Part shown: positions 1 to 7,225 of the stretch, piece by piece
Numbering within the stretch: position 1 is the stretch's first letter
Layout of the letters: the number at the start of each line of letters is the position of its first letter
From: Alphaproteobacteria bacterium
GTDB lineage: Bacteria; Pseudomonadota; Alphaproteobacteria; Puniceispirillales; Puniceispirillaceae
Direction: 5' to 3'
Assembly: GCA_011526395.1 (NCBI GenBank)
Contig: WTHW01000262.1
Span: forward strand, 1 to 13,891
DNA: 13,891 nucleotides
Position numbers and translations under genes: made by a program
The notes under the pieces: generated by a model
Databases searched by the model: none
What the model was told of the DNA's origin: nothing
The model's input: only the letters and a program-made list of their open reading frames with translations

Positions 1-1007
1 TGCCTGAATTGATCGCCAAGCTTGACCCAAATGCGCGCAATAATGTCATTGATACTGACATGCCTGAAGAAGTGAAATTTGACTTCCTGCCAGAGGAAGT
101 GGCTCATCGTGGGCCAGCTGCCTTTTTGTCAGTGCAAGAGGGGTGTGACAAATTTTGTGCATTTTGTGTGGTGCCATATACAAGAGGCGCTGAATTTTCG
201 CGCCCAGCATCACAAGTCATTGATGAAGCCAAAAAGCTAATCGCGAACGGCACAAGAGAGATCACACTTCTTGGTCAAAATGTGAATGCTTATCATGGCG
301 AGGGACTAAATGGAAAGATTTGGGGTCTTGGCCGTTTGCTTCAAGAATTAGCAGAGTTAGATGGGCTTGCAAGATTGCGATACACAACGTCACATCCGCT
401 TGATATGGATGATGAATTAATATTCGCGCATCGTGATATTCCAGCTTTGATGCCTTATTTGCATTTGCCAGTCCAAGCAGGGTCTGACCATGTGCTTGAT
501 GCGATGAATAGACGCCATACAGCAGATGATTATAAGCGGATTATCAGCCGTCTTCGTGATGTGGTCCCTCACCTTGCGCTATCAGGTGATTTTATTGTCG
601 GATTCCCTGGTGAAACTGACCAAGATTTTGCAGATACATTGCGTCTTGTTGATGAGGTGAAATATGCCTCTGCTTACAGTTTCAAATATTCAGAACGCCC
701 TGGCACGCCTGCGGCAAATTCTGGCAATCAGGTTGATGAGGGTGTGAAGTCAGAAAGACTAGCAGCGCTTCAGCAATTATTAGATGCACAGCAAATGGCA
801 TTTAACAAATCGTGCGAAGGTCAAACCATGTCAGTCTTGGTCGAACGCCAAGGAGGACGAGATGGTCAAATGACAGGTCGCTCACCATTTATGCAATCAG
901 TCTATTTCGAAGCAGATGATAACCAAATCGGTGATATCGTCTCTATGAAAATCACAGAAGGCAGGCAAAACTCTCTTGCCGCAGATATCTTAAAAGCAGC
1001 AGAATAA
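1..1007 (+). CDS. miaB: tRNA-2-methylthio-N6-dimethylallyladenosine synthase MiaB (5'-truncated)
   Basis: Radical SAM methylthiotransferase that adds a 2-methylthio group to i6A37 of tRNAs reading UNN codons, using two [4Fe-4S] clusters and S-adenosylmethionine in the cytoplasm. The reading frame is already open at base 3, so the start lies outside the window. By comparison with full-length MiaB about 110 residues are missing, including the N-terminal UPF0004 domain with its own cluster cysteines. The radical SAM motif CDKFCAFC (CxxxCxxC) lies at bases 144-167. It is followed by family blocks such as LLGQNVNAY, HLPVQAGSD and GDFIVGFPGET. The last 65 or so residues form the C-terminal TRAM RNA-binding domain. 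The distinction from RimO and MtaB rests on the motifs and on the neighbours ybeZ and ybeY, which follow miaB in many Proteobacteria. The stop codon is 13 bp before the ybeZ start, suggesting cotranscription. Confidence 0.95.
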   Translation, partial: PELIAKLDPNARNNVIDTDMPEEVKFDFLPEEVAHRGPAAFLSVQEGCDKFCAFCVVPYTRGAEFSRPASQVIDEAKKLIANGTREITLLGQNVNAYHGEGLNGKIWGLGRLLQELAELDGLARLRYTTSHPLDMDDELIFAHRDIPALMPYLHLPVQAGSDHVLDAMNRRHTADDYKRIISRLRDVVPHLALSGDFIVGFPGETDQDFADTLRLVDEVKYASAYSFKYSERPGTPAANSGNQVDEGVKSERLAALQQLLDAQQMAFNKSCEGQTMSVLVERQGGRDGQMTGRSPFMQSVYFEADDNQIGDIVSMKITEGRQNSLAADILKAAE

Positions 1008-1020
1008 GGATCAGACAACA

Positions 1021-2022
1021 TTGGCAAAAGCGCAAAATAAAGAGATGTCATCTTCTAAAATGCAAGATAAGAGACTCGTTCTCGCATTTGAAGATGCCTC
1101 ACTCTTCACGCTGATTTGTGGTCAGCATAATCAGACTTTGGCCAAATTAGAGCAAATCCTGAATATTAAAGCTGATAGCTTTGGTAATGAGATAACGCTA
1201 ATTGGGTCAAAAGAGGCCACAGCGCAGGCAGCTAAAGCCATACAATTATTGCATAAAAAATTAGCCAAAAGTGACGTTGCTGATGAAGCGATGGTAACAA
1301 ACTTCATCGCAGATATGATGCGTCAGGCTGAATTTGGTACAGCTGAGAGTGCCAATGACACAGATTCAGGCCCTATGGCTGTTACATGGAAGAAGAAGAT
1401 TGTTGCGCGTACTGCCAATCAAAAATCTTACTTTCAAACATTGATCAATAATGAAGTTGTTTTTGGCCTTGGGCCAGCTGGTACAGGTAAAACTTATATG
1501 GCTGTGGCAATGGCTGTTGATGCGCTGAAAAAGCGCACGGTAGAGCGCCTTGTTTTGTCTCGCCCTGCAGTTGAAGCTGGTGAGAGATTGGGTTTCTTGC
1601 CAGGTGATATGAAGGAAAAGGTTGATCCCTATTTGCGCCCTTTATATGACGCGCTTTATGATATGATGCCATCTGATAAGGTGGAAAAAATGCTTGCCTC
1701 TGGCGAGATTGAAATTGCGCCGCTGGCATTTATGCGGGGACGTACATTAACAAATGCATTTGTCATTATTGATGAAGCGCAAAATACCACGCCCGTGCAA
1801 ATGAAAATGGTTTTGACAAGATTAGGTCAAGATTCACGTATGGTGATAACAGGTGATATGTCACAAGTTGATTTGCCATCTGGCCAGCAATCTGGCCTAG
1901 CAGATGCGGTTAGCAAATTGCGCGGCGTTAAAGGTGTTGGTATGAGCGAATTAACAGGCGAGGATGTTGTGCGCCACCCTGTGGTTGCGCGCATATTAAA
2001 AGCTTATGAGTCCAAATCATAA
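1021..2022 (+). CDS. ybeZ: PhoH-family ATPase YbeZ
   Basis: Cytoplasmic PhoH-like P-loop ATPase of 333 residues, the usual partner of the endoribonuclease YbeY encoded next. The family is linked to rRNA processing and RNA metabolism, but the exact substrate is not settled. The first 90 or so residues form a KH-like N-terminal region. The ATPase domain follows, with Walker A GPAGTGKT at 151-158, Walker B VIIDEAQ ending near 254, and GDMSQVDLP at 278-286. I chose the TTG at 1021 because AAGGA (1006-1010, overlapping the miaB stop) sits 10 nt upstream. An in-frame ATG at 1045 is possible but has no well-placed ribosome binding site. The C-terminal HPVVARILKAYE is typical of the family. The call is firm; the start is moderately sure. 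Confidence 0.95.
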   Translation: MAKAQNKEMSSSKMQDKRLVLAFEDASLFTLICGQHNQTLAKLEQILNIKADSFGNEITLIGSKEATAQAAKAIQLLHKKLAKSDVADEAMVTNFIADMMRQAEFGTAESANDTDSGPMAVTWKKKIVARTANQKSYFQTLINNEVVFGLGPAGTGKTYMAVAMAVDALKKRTVERLVLSRPAVEAGERLGFLPGDMKEKVDPYLRPLYDALYDMMPSDKVEKMLASGEIEIAPLAFMRGRTLTNAFVIIDEAQNTTPVQMKMVLTRLGQDSRMVITGDMSQVDLPSGQQSGLADAVSKLRGVKGVGMSELTGEDVVRHPVVARILKAYESKS

Positions 2023-2092
2023 AAAACAGCACTAGACAAATATCATAAATCGCCATCATAGTGATAAGACAAGCGATAGGCATAAAATAGTA

Positions 2093-2677
2093 ATGACTCA
2101 AACAAATGTGACAACATCATCTAGCACAAAGGTGCTTGAAGACGCTGAAACGGCCCCAGAGCCAGATAGTTTGCCAACGGATCATTTATGGGAATATCCG
2201 AAGGGCAATCAGCTTGAGCTGATTATCGCTGATGCCAGATGGCAGGCACATATTGATGATGCGCTAAAGCAAGATGTTGCACAACTTGTCTTATTTGTTC
2301 ATGAGCTTATCGAAGAGCCATCTTTCGCCGCTTGTTTGCGCTGGACTGATGATAGTGAAATGCAGCAATTAAACAGCCAATTCCGTGATAAGGATAAGGC
2401 AACGAACGTTCTCTCTTTTCCTGATGATGAGATATCTGATAATGGCATGATGCGTATCGGCGATTTAGCCTTTGGGTTTGAGACGATGGCTGAAGAAGCA
2501 TCCCAGATGGGCATCACCATCAGCGCTCATATGCGTCATCTTATTATTCACGGATTGCTGCATCTGATTGGGTTCGACCATGAGGATGAAGAAGATGGCG
2601 AAGAGATGGAAGCGCTAGAAATTGCAGCTTTGAGTGTTATTGGGGTTGAAAACCCTTATCTTGGTGAGCTTGCATAA
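2093..2677 (+). CDS. ybeY: Endoribonuclease YbeY (rRNA maturation factor)
   Basis: Zinc-dependent single-strand endoribonuclease of the UPF0054 family, involved in 16S rRNA 3'-end maturation and 70S ribosome quality control. The diagnostic H3xH5xH zinc motif appears as HGLLHLIGFDH at residues 153-163, with H153, H157 and H163 as ligands. NVLSFPDDE near 105-113 is a second family block. The protein is 194 residues, against roughly 150-165 for typical YbeY, because about 40 acidic, Ser/Thr-rich residues precede the first conserved segment (LELIIADARW at 41). The ATG has only a distant AGG about 12 nt upstream, so its start is uncertain. A TTG at 2171 would remove most of the extension but has no better site. 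The 70-bp gap after ybeZ holds a weak promoter-like pair, TAGACA (2033-2038) and CATAGT (2057-2062), with 18-nt spacing; I give it little weight. Confidence 0.95.
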   Translation: MTQTNVTTSSSTKVLEDAETAPEPDSLPTDHLWEYPKGNQLELIIADARWQAHIDDALKQDVAQLVLFVHELIEEPSFAACLRWTDDSEMQQLNSQFRDKDKATNVLSFPDDEISDNGMMRIGDLAFGFETMAEEASQMGITISAHMRHLIIHGLLHLIGFDHEDEEDGEEMEALEIAALSVIGVENPYLGELA

Positions 2678-2680
2678 ATC

Positions 2681-3550
2681 ATGAAGATACTCTCAAAATT
2701 ATTCCCATTTTTTTCCAAATCAGTCTCTGATAGAGAAGAGCTGACTGATTTGATTGAAACCTCGTTGAAAGAAACAGAATCGTTCGACAATCACGAAACG
2801 GCCTTGCTGCAAAATATGCTCGGTTTGCGTGATATTACAGCTGAAGATGTGATGGTGCCACGTGCTGATATTAGCGCTATTGATCTCAGTGATGACCCTC
2901 ATAAGAATTTTCATAAAATCGTCTCTTCGCAACATAGCCGTGTGCCTGCTTTTAACGGCTCTATGGATAAGGTTGTTGGTTTCCTTCATATGAAGGATTT
3001 GATGGAACGCCTTGCCAATGGCGATGTTCAGGCAGATAAAGATTTTGATTTGAAGCCGTTATTGCGACCTGTGCTATTCGTGTCTCCTAGTATAAGACTG
3101 CTTGATTTGCTTCATGAAATGCGTCTTAAGCGTCAGCACCTCGCTCTTGTGGTAGATGAGTTTGGTGGTGTTGATGGGCTGATCACAATCGAAGATTTGG
3201 TTGAAGAGATTGTCGGCGAAATTGAAGATGAGCATGATGAGACAATATTGCCTCAATTCCAATTATTTGATGATGGCACAGCCGTAGCAGAAGCGCGCCT
3301 TGAGATTGGCGCTCTTGAAATCATCACAGGCCCCTTATTAGATGATGAAAATGATGATGAAATTGAGACAGTTGGCGGGCTTGTTTTATCAATTGCAGGC
3401 CAAGTACCAAATCGAGGTGAGGTCATCACCCATCCCTCAGGGATAGAATTTGAAATTTTAGATGCTGATCCACGTCAAATTCGAAAAGTGCGCATCTGTG
3501 GGCTGACGTCAATCAATGGTGGTATATCATCCGTTGCTTTGGATAATTGA
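2681..3550 (+). CDS. corC: HlyC/CorC family CBS-domain protein (YbeX/CorC)
   Basis: Soluble 289-residue member of the HlyC/CorC family, the type lacking the DUF21 membrane domain. It has an N-terminal region of about 50 residues, two CBS domains (roughly 55-115 and 120-185), and a C-terminal CorC_HlyC transporter-associated domain (about 195-280). Diagnostic blocks are VMVPRADISAID, SRVPAFNGSMDKVVGFLHMK, and VVDEFGGVDGLITIEDLVEE ahead of IVGEIEDEHD. CBS pairs bind adenosine nucleotides. CorC was first described as contributing to Mg2+/Co2+ efflux, and E. coli YbeX has also been linked to ribosome metabolism, which suits this neighbourhood. The ATG lies 3 nt after the ybeY stop, with a GGTGAG ribosome binding site inside the ybeY 3' end, so the two genes are probably translationally coupled. 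An acidic stretch (LLDDENDDEIE) lies near residue 219. Confidence 0.9.
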   Translation: MKILSKLFPFFSKSVSDREELTDLIETSLKETESFDNHETALLQNMLGLRDITAEDVMVPRADISAIDLSDDPHKNFHKIVSSQHSRVPAFNGSMDKVVGFLHMKDLMERLANGDVQADKDFDLKPLLRPVLFVSPSIRLLDLLHEMRLKRQHLALVVDEFGGVDGLITIEDLVEEIVGEIEDEHDETILPQFQLFDDGTAVAEARLEIGALEIITGPLLDDENDDEIETVGGLVLSIAGQVPNRGEVITHPSGIEFEILDADPRQIRKVRICGLTSINGGISSVALDN

Positions 3551-3576
3551 GCAAGCTGCCAACAAAGGATATGCCA

Positions 3577-5118
3577 ATGGCTTATCAAAAGTTCCGTAAA
3601 GCCATTGCAAGCCACCCTTTTATAAGTAGTTTTCTGGCAGGCGCGTTAGCCAGTTTATCATTGCCGCCTTTTTATGTTACGCCAGCATTTTTGCTGATGG
3701 GATTTGTCATTTACCAAGCAGCGAGCGCCTCGCATTGGCGCGGTGCGTTGATACATATATCGCTTGGTGCTTATGGCTGGTTCCTGACATCCTTATATTG
3801 GATTGGTCATTCCCTACTCATTGGTGATGCAGATTATTGGTTCCTGCTTCCTTTTGCCTTTTTTGGCATCCCTGTCATTGTGTCATTATTTTGGTCTGTG
3901 TTTGGCAGTCTTGGCTACGGGCTCGGTAAAAGCCTATCTGCGCGCATTTTATTTATTCTTGTTGCGCTTGGGTTTGCAGAATGGGCGCGCGAGTTTTTTG
4001 CTACAGGGTTTCCATGGAATGCGCCTGGTCTCATTTTTCTGTTTAGCGCACCTAGCGCCTATCTTGCGTCTTTTATGGGTCAAACAGGGTTGAATATTCT
4101 AGCCTTTATCTGTGCAGGCATTATGCCTTTATGGATGGCGCTATCTGTTGCTAGCAGGCGTTGGCTGATGGGGATATGCTCAGCACTAGCTGTCATGATG
4201 ATTGGTATGTCCTATTTTCATAGCCGCCAAATGCCTATTGCCTCATCAGATAAGCCATCCACTATCCGCCTTGTTCAGCCTGCTATTGAGCAAGCTGAAA
4301 AATGGCAGGCTGATAAAAGAGCCCAGCATTTGGCGAAAATGCTCTCACTGTCAAAATCACCATCTGATCAGCCAATTGATTTTGTCATTTGGCCTGAGGC
4401 TGCCATTGCAGGCAACTATGTAAGGAACAAAGACCTTGTGGCTGATATGGCAGATCAGATAGCAGAATTCCATCAACAATCAGGTGGCAGTGGGCAATGG
4501 CTGACAGGTGTTTTGCGAACAAATGGCGTGAACAAGATTTATAATTCTGCCTTGGTTTTCAGAGTAGATGGGACAAAAGCCTTTTATGATAAAACGCACC
4601 TTGTGCCATTTGGTGAATATGTGCCTTGGCGTTTTATTCCCTTTATTGATGCCATAGCAGGTCCCGTAGATTTTCAGGCAGGATCGTTTGTATCGCCAAT
4701 CACTGTGCCTGATATTGGGCTGGTTCTGCCATTAATATGTTATGAAGCTATTTTTCCGGCTCTGACAGGGCGTGCCACACAAAGGCCTGACTTACTTGTC
4801 AATATCACAAATGATGCGTGGTTTGGCCATACCTCTGGCCCCTATCAGCATTTAGCGCAAACACGTATGACAGCCATCAGCTATGGCTTGCCATTGGCGC
4901 GGGTAGCCAATACAGGCATATCAGCTTTGTTTGATGCAAAAGGGACTATGATAGAATATTTGCCGCTTGGTACTGTTGGTGTGATTGACGCGAAATTACC
5001 ATATGCCTTGCCTGCTACCATTTTCGCACGATTTGGCGCTCTGCCAGCTGCCTTATTGTTGCTATCTTTATTAGTTTTTGCCTTAGTGCTTGACCGCGTT
5101 GGGCAAAAGCGGCAGTAA
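3577..5118 (+). CDS. lnt: Apolipoprotein N-acyltransferase Lnt
   Basis: Integral inner-membrane enzyme that transfers an acyl chain from phospholipid to the N-terminal cysteine of apolipoproteins, the last step of lipoprotein maturation. About six hydrophobic segments occupy residues 10-215 and another lies near 488-506. Between them is the periplasmic nitrilase-fold domain. The catalytic triad is visible as E274 (WPEAAIAG), K339 (YDKTHLVPFGEY) and C388 (PLICYEAIFP). C388 is almost collinear with C387 of the E. coli enzyme, supporting this start. The open frame extends upstream to a TTG at 3547, which would overlap the corC stop as TTGA. The ATG at 3577 is preferred because AAAGGA (3564-3569) lies 7 nt upstream, whereas the TTG has only a weak GGA. 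The length of 513 residues is normal for the family. The 3' end is 34 nt from metK. Confidence 0.95.
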   Translation: MAYQKFRKAIASHPFISSFLAGALASLSLPPFYVTPAFLLMGFVIYQAASASHWRGALIHISLGAYGWFLTSLYWIGHSLLIGDADYWFLLPFAFFGIPVIVSLFWSVFGSLGYGLGKSLSARILFILVALGFAEWAREFFATGFPWNAPGLIFLFSAPSAYLASFMGQTGLNILAFICAGIMPLWMALSVASRRWLMGICSALAVMMIGMSYFHSRQMPIASSDKPSTIRLVQPAIEQAEKWQADKRAQHLAKMLSLSKSPSDQPIDFVIWPEAAIAGNYVRNKDLVADMADQIAEFHQQSGGSGQWLTGVLRTNGVNKIYNSALVFRVDGTKAFYDKTHLVPFGEYVPWRFIPFIDAIAGPVDFQAGSFVSPITVPDIGLVLPLICYEAIFPALTGRATQRPDLLVNITNDAWFGHTSGPYQHLAQTRMTAISYGLPLARVANTGISALFDAKGTMIEYLPLGTVGVIDAKLPYALPATIFARFGALPAALLLLSLLVFALVLDRVGQKRQ

Positions 5119-5152
5119 TATTGCAGAATTTTACCATTTGAGGAGCGAGGGT

Positions 5153-6313
5153 ATGAGCTACCTTTTCACATCTGAATCTGTGTCTGAAGGGCATCCAGAC
5201 AAAGTTTGTGACAGAATATCTGACACAGTTCTTGATTTATTTTTGTCGCATTATGACCAAGCTCGAGTGGGGTGTGAAACCTTAGCAACTACAAATCGTA
5301 TTGTGTTGGCTGGTGAAGTTCGTGCGCCGGAAATTGACACAATCATGGCCAAGATTGAGCCTGCTGTTCGTGCGGCTGTTAAGGATATTGGGTATGAGCA
5401 AGATAAATTCCATCACGCTCATTTTGAATTTCATAACTATCTGCATGAACAGTCTGTTCATATTGCGCAAGGTGTTGATGAAAGCGCTGACAAGGCTGAA
5501 GGTGCAGGCGACCAAGGTTTAATGTTTGGGTATGCATGTCGTGAGACTGATGAGTTAATGCCAGCGCCTATCCATTATTCGCATCAAATTCTTCTTGAGC
5601 TTGCCAAGATGCGCAAAGCAGATGCAGATAGTATTTTAGGACCTGATGCAAAATCACAGCTGACTGCCATCTATGATGAAAATGGTGTGATTCAAGGGAT
5701 CGATAAAATCGTTGTATCAACACAGCATGCCGTTGGCGCATCGCAAGATGATATTCGTAAGCTAATCACACCTGTCATTGCAGATGTGTTGCCTGAAGGT
5801 TGGATGGTGTCTACTGATGATTTGCTGATTAACCCGACTGGTAAATTTGAAATTGGTGGCCCTGATGGTGATGCTGGCCTAACAGGTCGTAAAATCATTG
5901 TGGATACATATGGCGGTGCAGCTCCTCATGGTGGCGGCGCGTTCTCTGGTAAAGATCCAACCAAGGTTGACCGTTCAGCTGCCTATGCTGCGCGCTATTT
6001 GGCAAAGAATGTTGTGGCATCTGGTTTAGCTGATAAATGCACGATACAGCTTGCCTATGCTATTGGTGTTGCAGAGCCTGTTTCAGTTTATGTAAATACG
6101 CATGGCACAGGTAATGGCAATGATGCAAGCTTGCAAGATCAGTTGCGCGCGCTTGTCGACCTAACCCCAAAGGGTATCCGCACACATCTTGGCTTGAATA
6201 AGCCAATTTATGCTTCGACGTCTGCTTATGGTCATTTTGGCCGTAAAGCTGGCGAAGCAGGTGCAGGCACCTTCTCTTGGGAAGCGACAGATATCGCATC
6301 TAAATTATCTTAA
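5153..6313 (+). CDS. metK: S-adenosylmethionine synthetase MetK
   Basis: Cytoplasmic methionine adenosyltransferase that makes S-adenosylmethionine from methionine and ATP. It supplies the methyl and radical donor used by MiaB and TrmB in this window. The 386-residue length matches the family. Signature motifs are GHPDK (13-17, with the catalytic-loop His14), GAGDQGLMFGYA (117-128, the ATP-binding signature) and GGGAFSGKDPTKVDRS (260-275, the P-loop-like signature with K267 and D268). The frame is open back to a TTG at 5090 inside lnt, but the ATG at 5153 has an excellent upstream AGGAGCGAGG (5141-5150) and starts MSYLFTSESVSEGHPDK as expected. Only 34 nt separate it from lnt, too little for a SAM riboswitch, so it is probably cotranscribed with the upstream genes. 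Confidence 0.97.
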   Translation: MSYLFTSESVSEGHPDKVCDRISDTVLDLFLSHYDQARVGCETLATTNRIVLAGEVRAPEIDTIMAKIEPAVRAAVKDIGYEQDKFHHAHFEFHNYLHEQSVHIAQGVDESADKAEGAGDQGLMFGYACRETDELMPAPIHYSHQILLELAKMRKADADSILGPDAKSQLTAIYDENGVIQGIDKIVVSTQHAVGASQDDIRKLITPVIADVLPEGWMVSTDDLLINPTGKFEIGGPDGDAGLTGRKIIVDTYGGAAPHGGGAFSGKDPTKVDRSAAYAARYLAKNVVASGLADKCTIQLAYAIGVAEPVSVYVNTHGTGNGNDASLQDQLRALVDLTPKGIRTHLGLNKPIYASTSAYGHFGRKAGEAGAGTFSWEATDIASKLS

Positions 6314-6322
6314 CTTCAAGTG

Positions 6323-7045
6323 ATGAGTGAGATATCTCCAATAGGCCAAAAGCTGGGCAATAATAGCAAAGGCCCAAAAGGAGAATTGCCATTTTACGGC
6401 AGGCGCAAAGGTCGCCCTTTGCGTCCCCAAATGCGTGCGCTTTTTGATAATGCGCTCCCTGAAATCGCTGTGCCACAAGGGCTAGAAAGTCTTGATGGGC
6501 TTTTCGCACATGCGCCAAAAGATATTTATCTTGAAATCGGTTTTGGCGGCGGAGAGCATCTATCACAAATTGCCGCTCAAGCACCTGATAGTGGTTTTAT
6601 TGGCGCAGAGCCCTTCATAAATGGTGTGGCAAGTTTATTGCGGCATATTGAAGAAGAAGAGCTTTCCAATATAAGAATTTGGCCAGATGATGTGCGTCTT
6701 ATCCTAGATGATTTGCCATCTGGCTGTCTGGCTGGCGCCTATATCATGTTCCCAGATCCGTGGCCAAAAAAACGCCATGCTGGCAGGCGCATTTTGCAAC
6801 AATCAATGCGTGACAGGCTCGCGCGCTTGATCCGAAAGGGTGGAAAGCTGCGCATGGCGTCAGACCATCCAATTGCAAAAACATGGCTTTTGGCAGAGGC
6901 CATGGCAGATGATAGATTCATCTGGCAAGCAAATTGTGCAGATGATTGGCGGGTAAGGCCCCAAGATTGGCCAGAGACACGCTATATGGCAAAAGGTGTT
7001 GAAGAAGGCAGGCCATCTAGTTGGTTTGAGTTTATTCGAAAATAA
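6323..7045 (+). CDS. trmB: tRNA (guanine-N7-)-methyltransferase TrmB
   Basis: SAM-dependent methyltransferase that forms m7G46 in the variable loop of tRNAs. At 240 residues it is of ordinary length. The SAM-binding motif I is YLEIGFGGGEHL (about 69-80), followed by GAEPFINGVASLL. The family signature FPDPWPKKRH lies at about 143-152, and the C-terminal ETRYMAKGVEEGRPSSWFEF is typical. Residues 15-40 are basic, as usual in this family. The start is a tandem GTGATG at 6320-6325; I took the ATG at 6323. Neither codon has a clear Shine-Dalgarno sequence, and the gene begins 9 nt after the metK stop, suggesting coupled translation. The next gene, rimP, is 180 nt away beyond a terminator-like hairpin, so trmB probably ends the upstream transcription unit. 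Confidence 0.94.
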   Translation: MSEISPIGQKLGNNSKGPKGELPFYGRRKGRPLRPQMRALFDNALPEIAVPQGLESLDGLFAHAPKDIYLEIGFGGGEHLSQIAAQAPDSGFIGAEPFINGVASLLRHIEEEELSNIRIWPDDVRLILDDLPSGCLAGAYIMFPDPWPKKRHAGRRILQQSMRDRLARLIRKGGKLRMASDHPIAKTWLLAEAMADDRFIWQANCADDWRVRPQDWPETRYMAKGVEEGRPSSWFEFIRK

Positions 7046-7101
7046 ACGACTGCCTTGCCAAGGTGCTTTGCGGCGTTTAACTGCGCAAAATGAACAAAAG
7101 G

Positions 7102-7131
7102 TTGCATTATCACGGCAAGTTAGTGTATATC
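7102..7131 (+). promoter_or_regulatory. Candidate sigma-70-type promoter for the rimP operon
   Basis: TTGCAT (7102-7107) and TATATC (7126-7131) are separated by 18 nt and sit in the longest intergenic spacer of the window. The match to consensus is only partial: TTG is kept at -35 and TATA at -10. The placement makes sense, since transcription would begin around 7138 and pass through the terminator-like hairpin before rimP. Just upstream, TTTGCG (7067-7072) and CGCAAA (7084-7089) form a small inverted repeat of unknown meaning. This is a prediction by inspection only. Confidence 0.35.
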
Positions 7132-7154
7132 TTAAACAAATCCGAAAATGACGC

Positions 7155-7185
7155 GGTGGGCTTTTTAAAAAGTCCGCCTTTTTTT
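7155..7185 (+). terminator. Intrinsic terminator / probable attenuator in the rimP leader
   Basis: GGTGGGC (7155-7161) followed by T residues pairs with A residues followed by GTCCGCC (7172-7178). This gives a 10-bp stem with a TTAA loop, followed at once by seven T residues (7179-7185). Two of the pairs are G-U wobbles that exist only in the + strand RNA, so the structure is directional. It lies 40 nt before the rimP start. It can end readthrough from trmB. If the promoter at 7102-7131 is real, it also sits inside the rimP leader as an attenuator. Computational surveys have reported a terminator-bearing rimP-leader motif upstream of rimP-nusA-infB operons in Proteobacteria. I do not see a convincing antiterminator partner. 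Confidence 0.75.
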
Positions 7186-7225
7186 ATGTCAGAAATGGCG
7201 CAATGGTTAAACAAGAAGGTACCAG

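Noticed and set aside
1445..1729. Minus-strand open frame of 94 codons inside ybeZ
   Set aside because: It lies fully within a strongly conserved gene, shows no family motif and is a shadow frame. The same applies to the other minus-strand frames, for example 10567-10932 and 11681-12214.
5119..5152. SAM riboswitch ahead of metK
   Set aside because: The gap is only 34 nt, mostly occupied by a strong ribosome binding site, and no aptamer-like sequence was seen.
5090..5152. Upstream TTG extension of metK
   Set aside because: It overlaps lnt, adds 21 residues not seen in MetK, and the ATG at 5153 has a far better ribosome binding site.
7046..7225. tRNA gene ahead of rimP, as with metY in E. coli
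   Set aside because: No cloverleaf, T-loop consensus or CCA-type end could be found in the 180-nt spacer.
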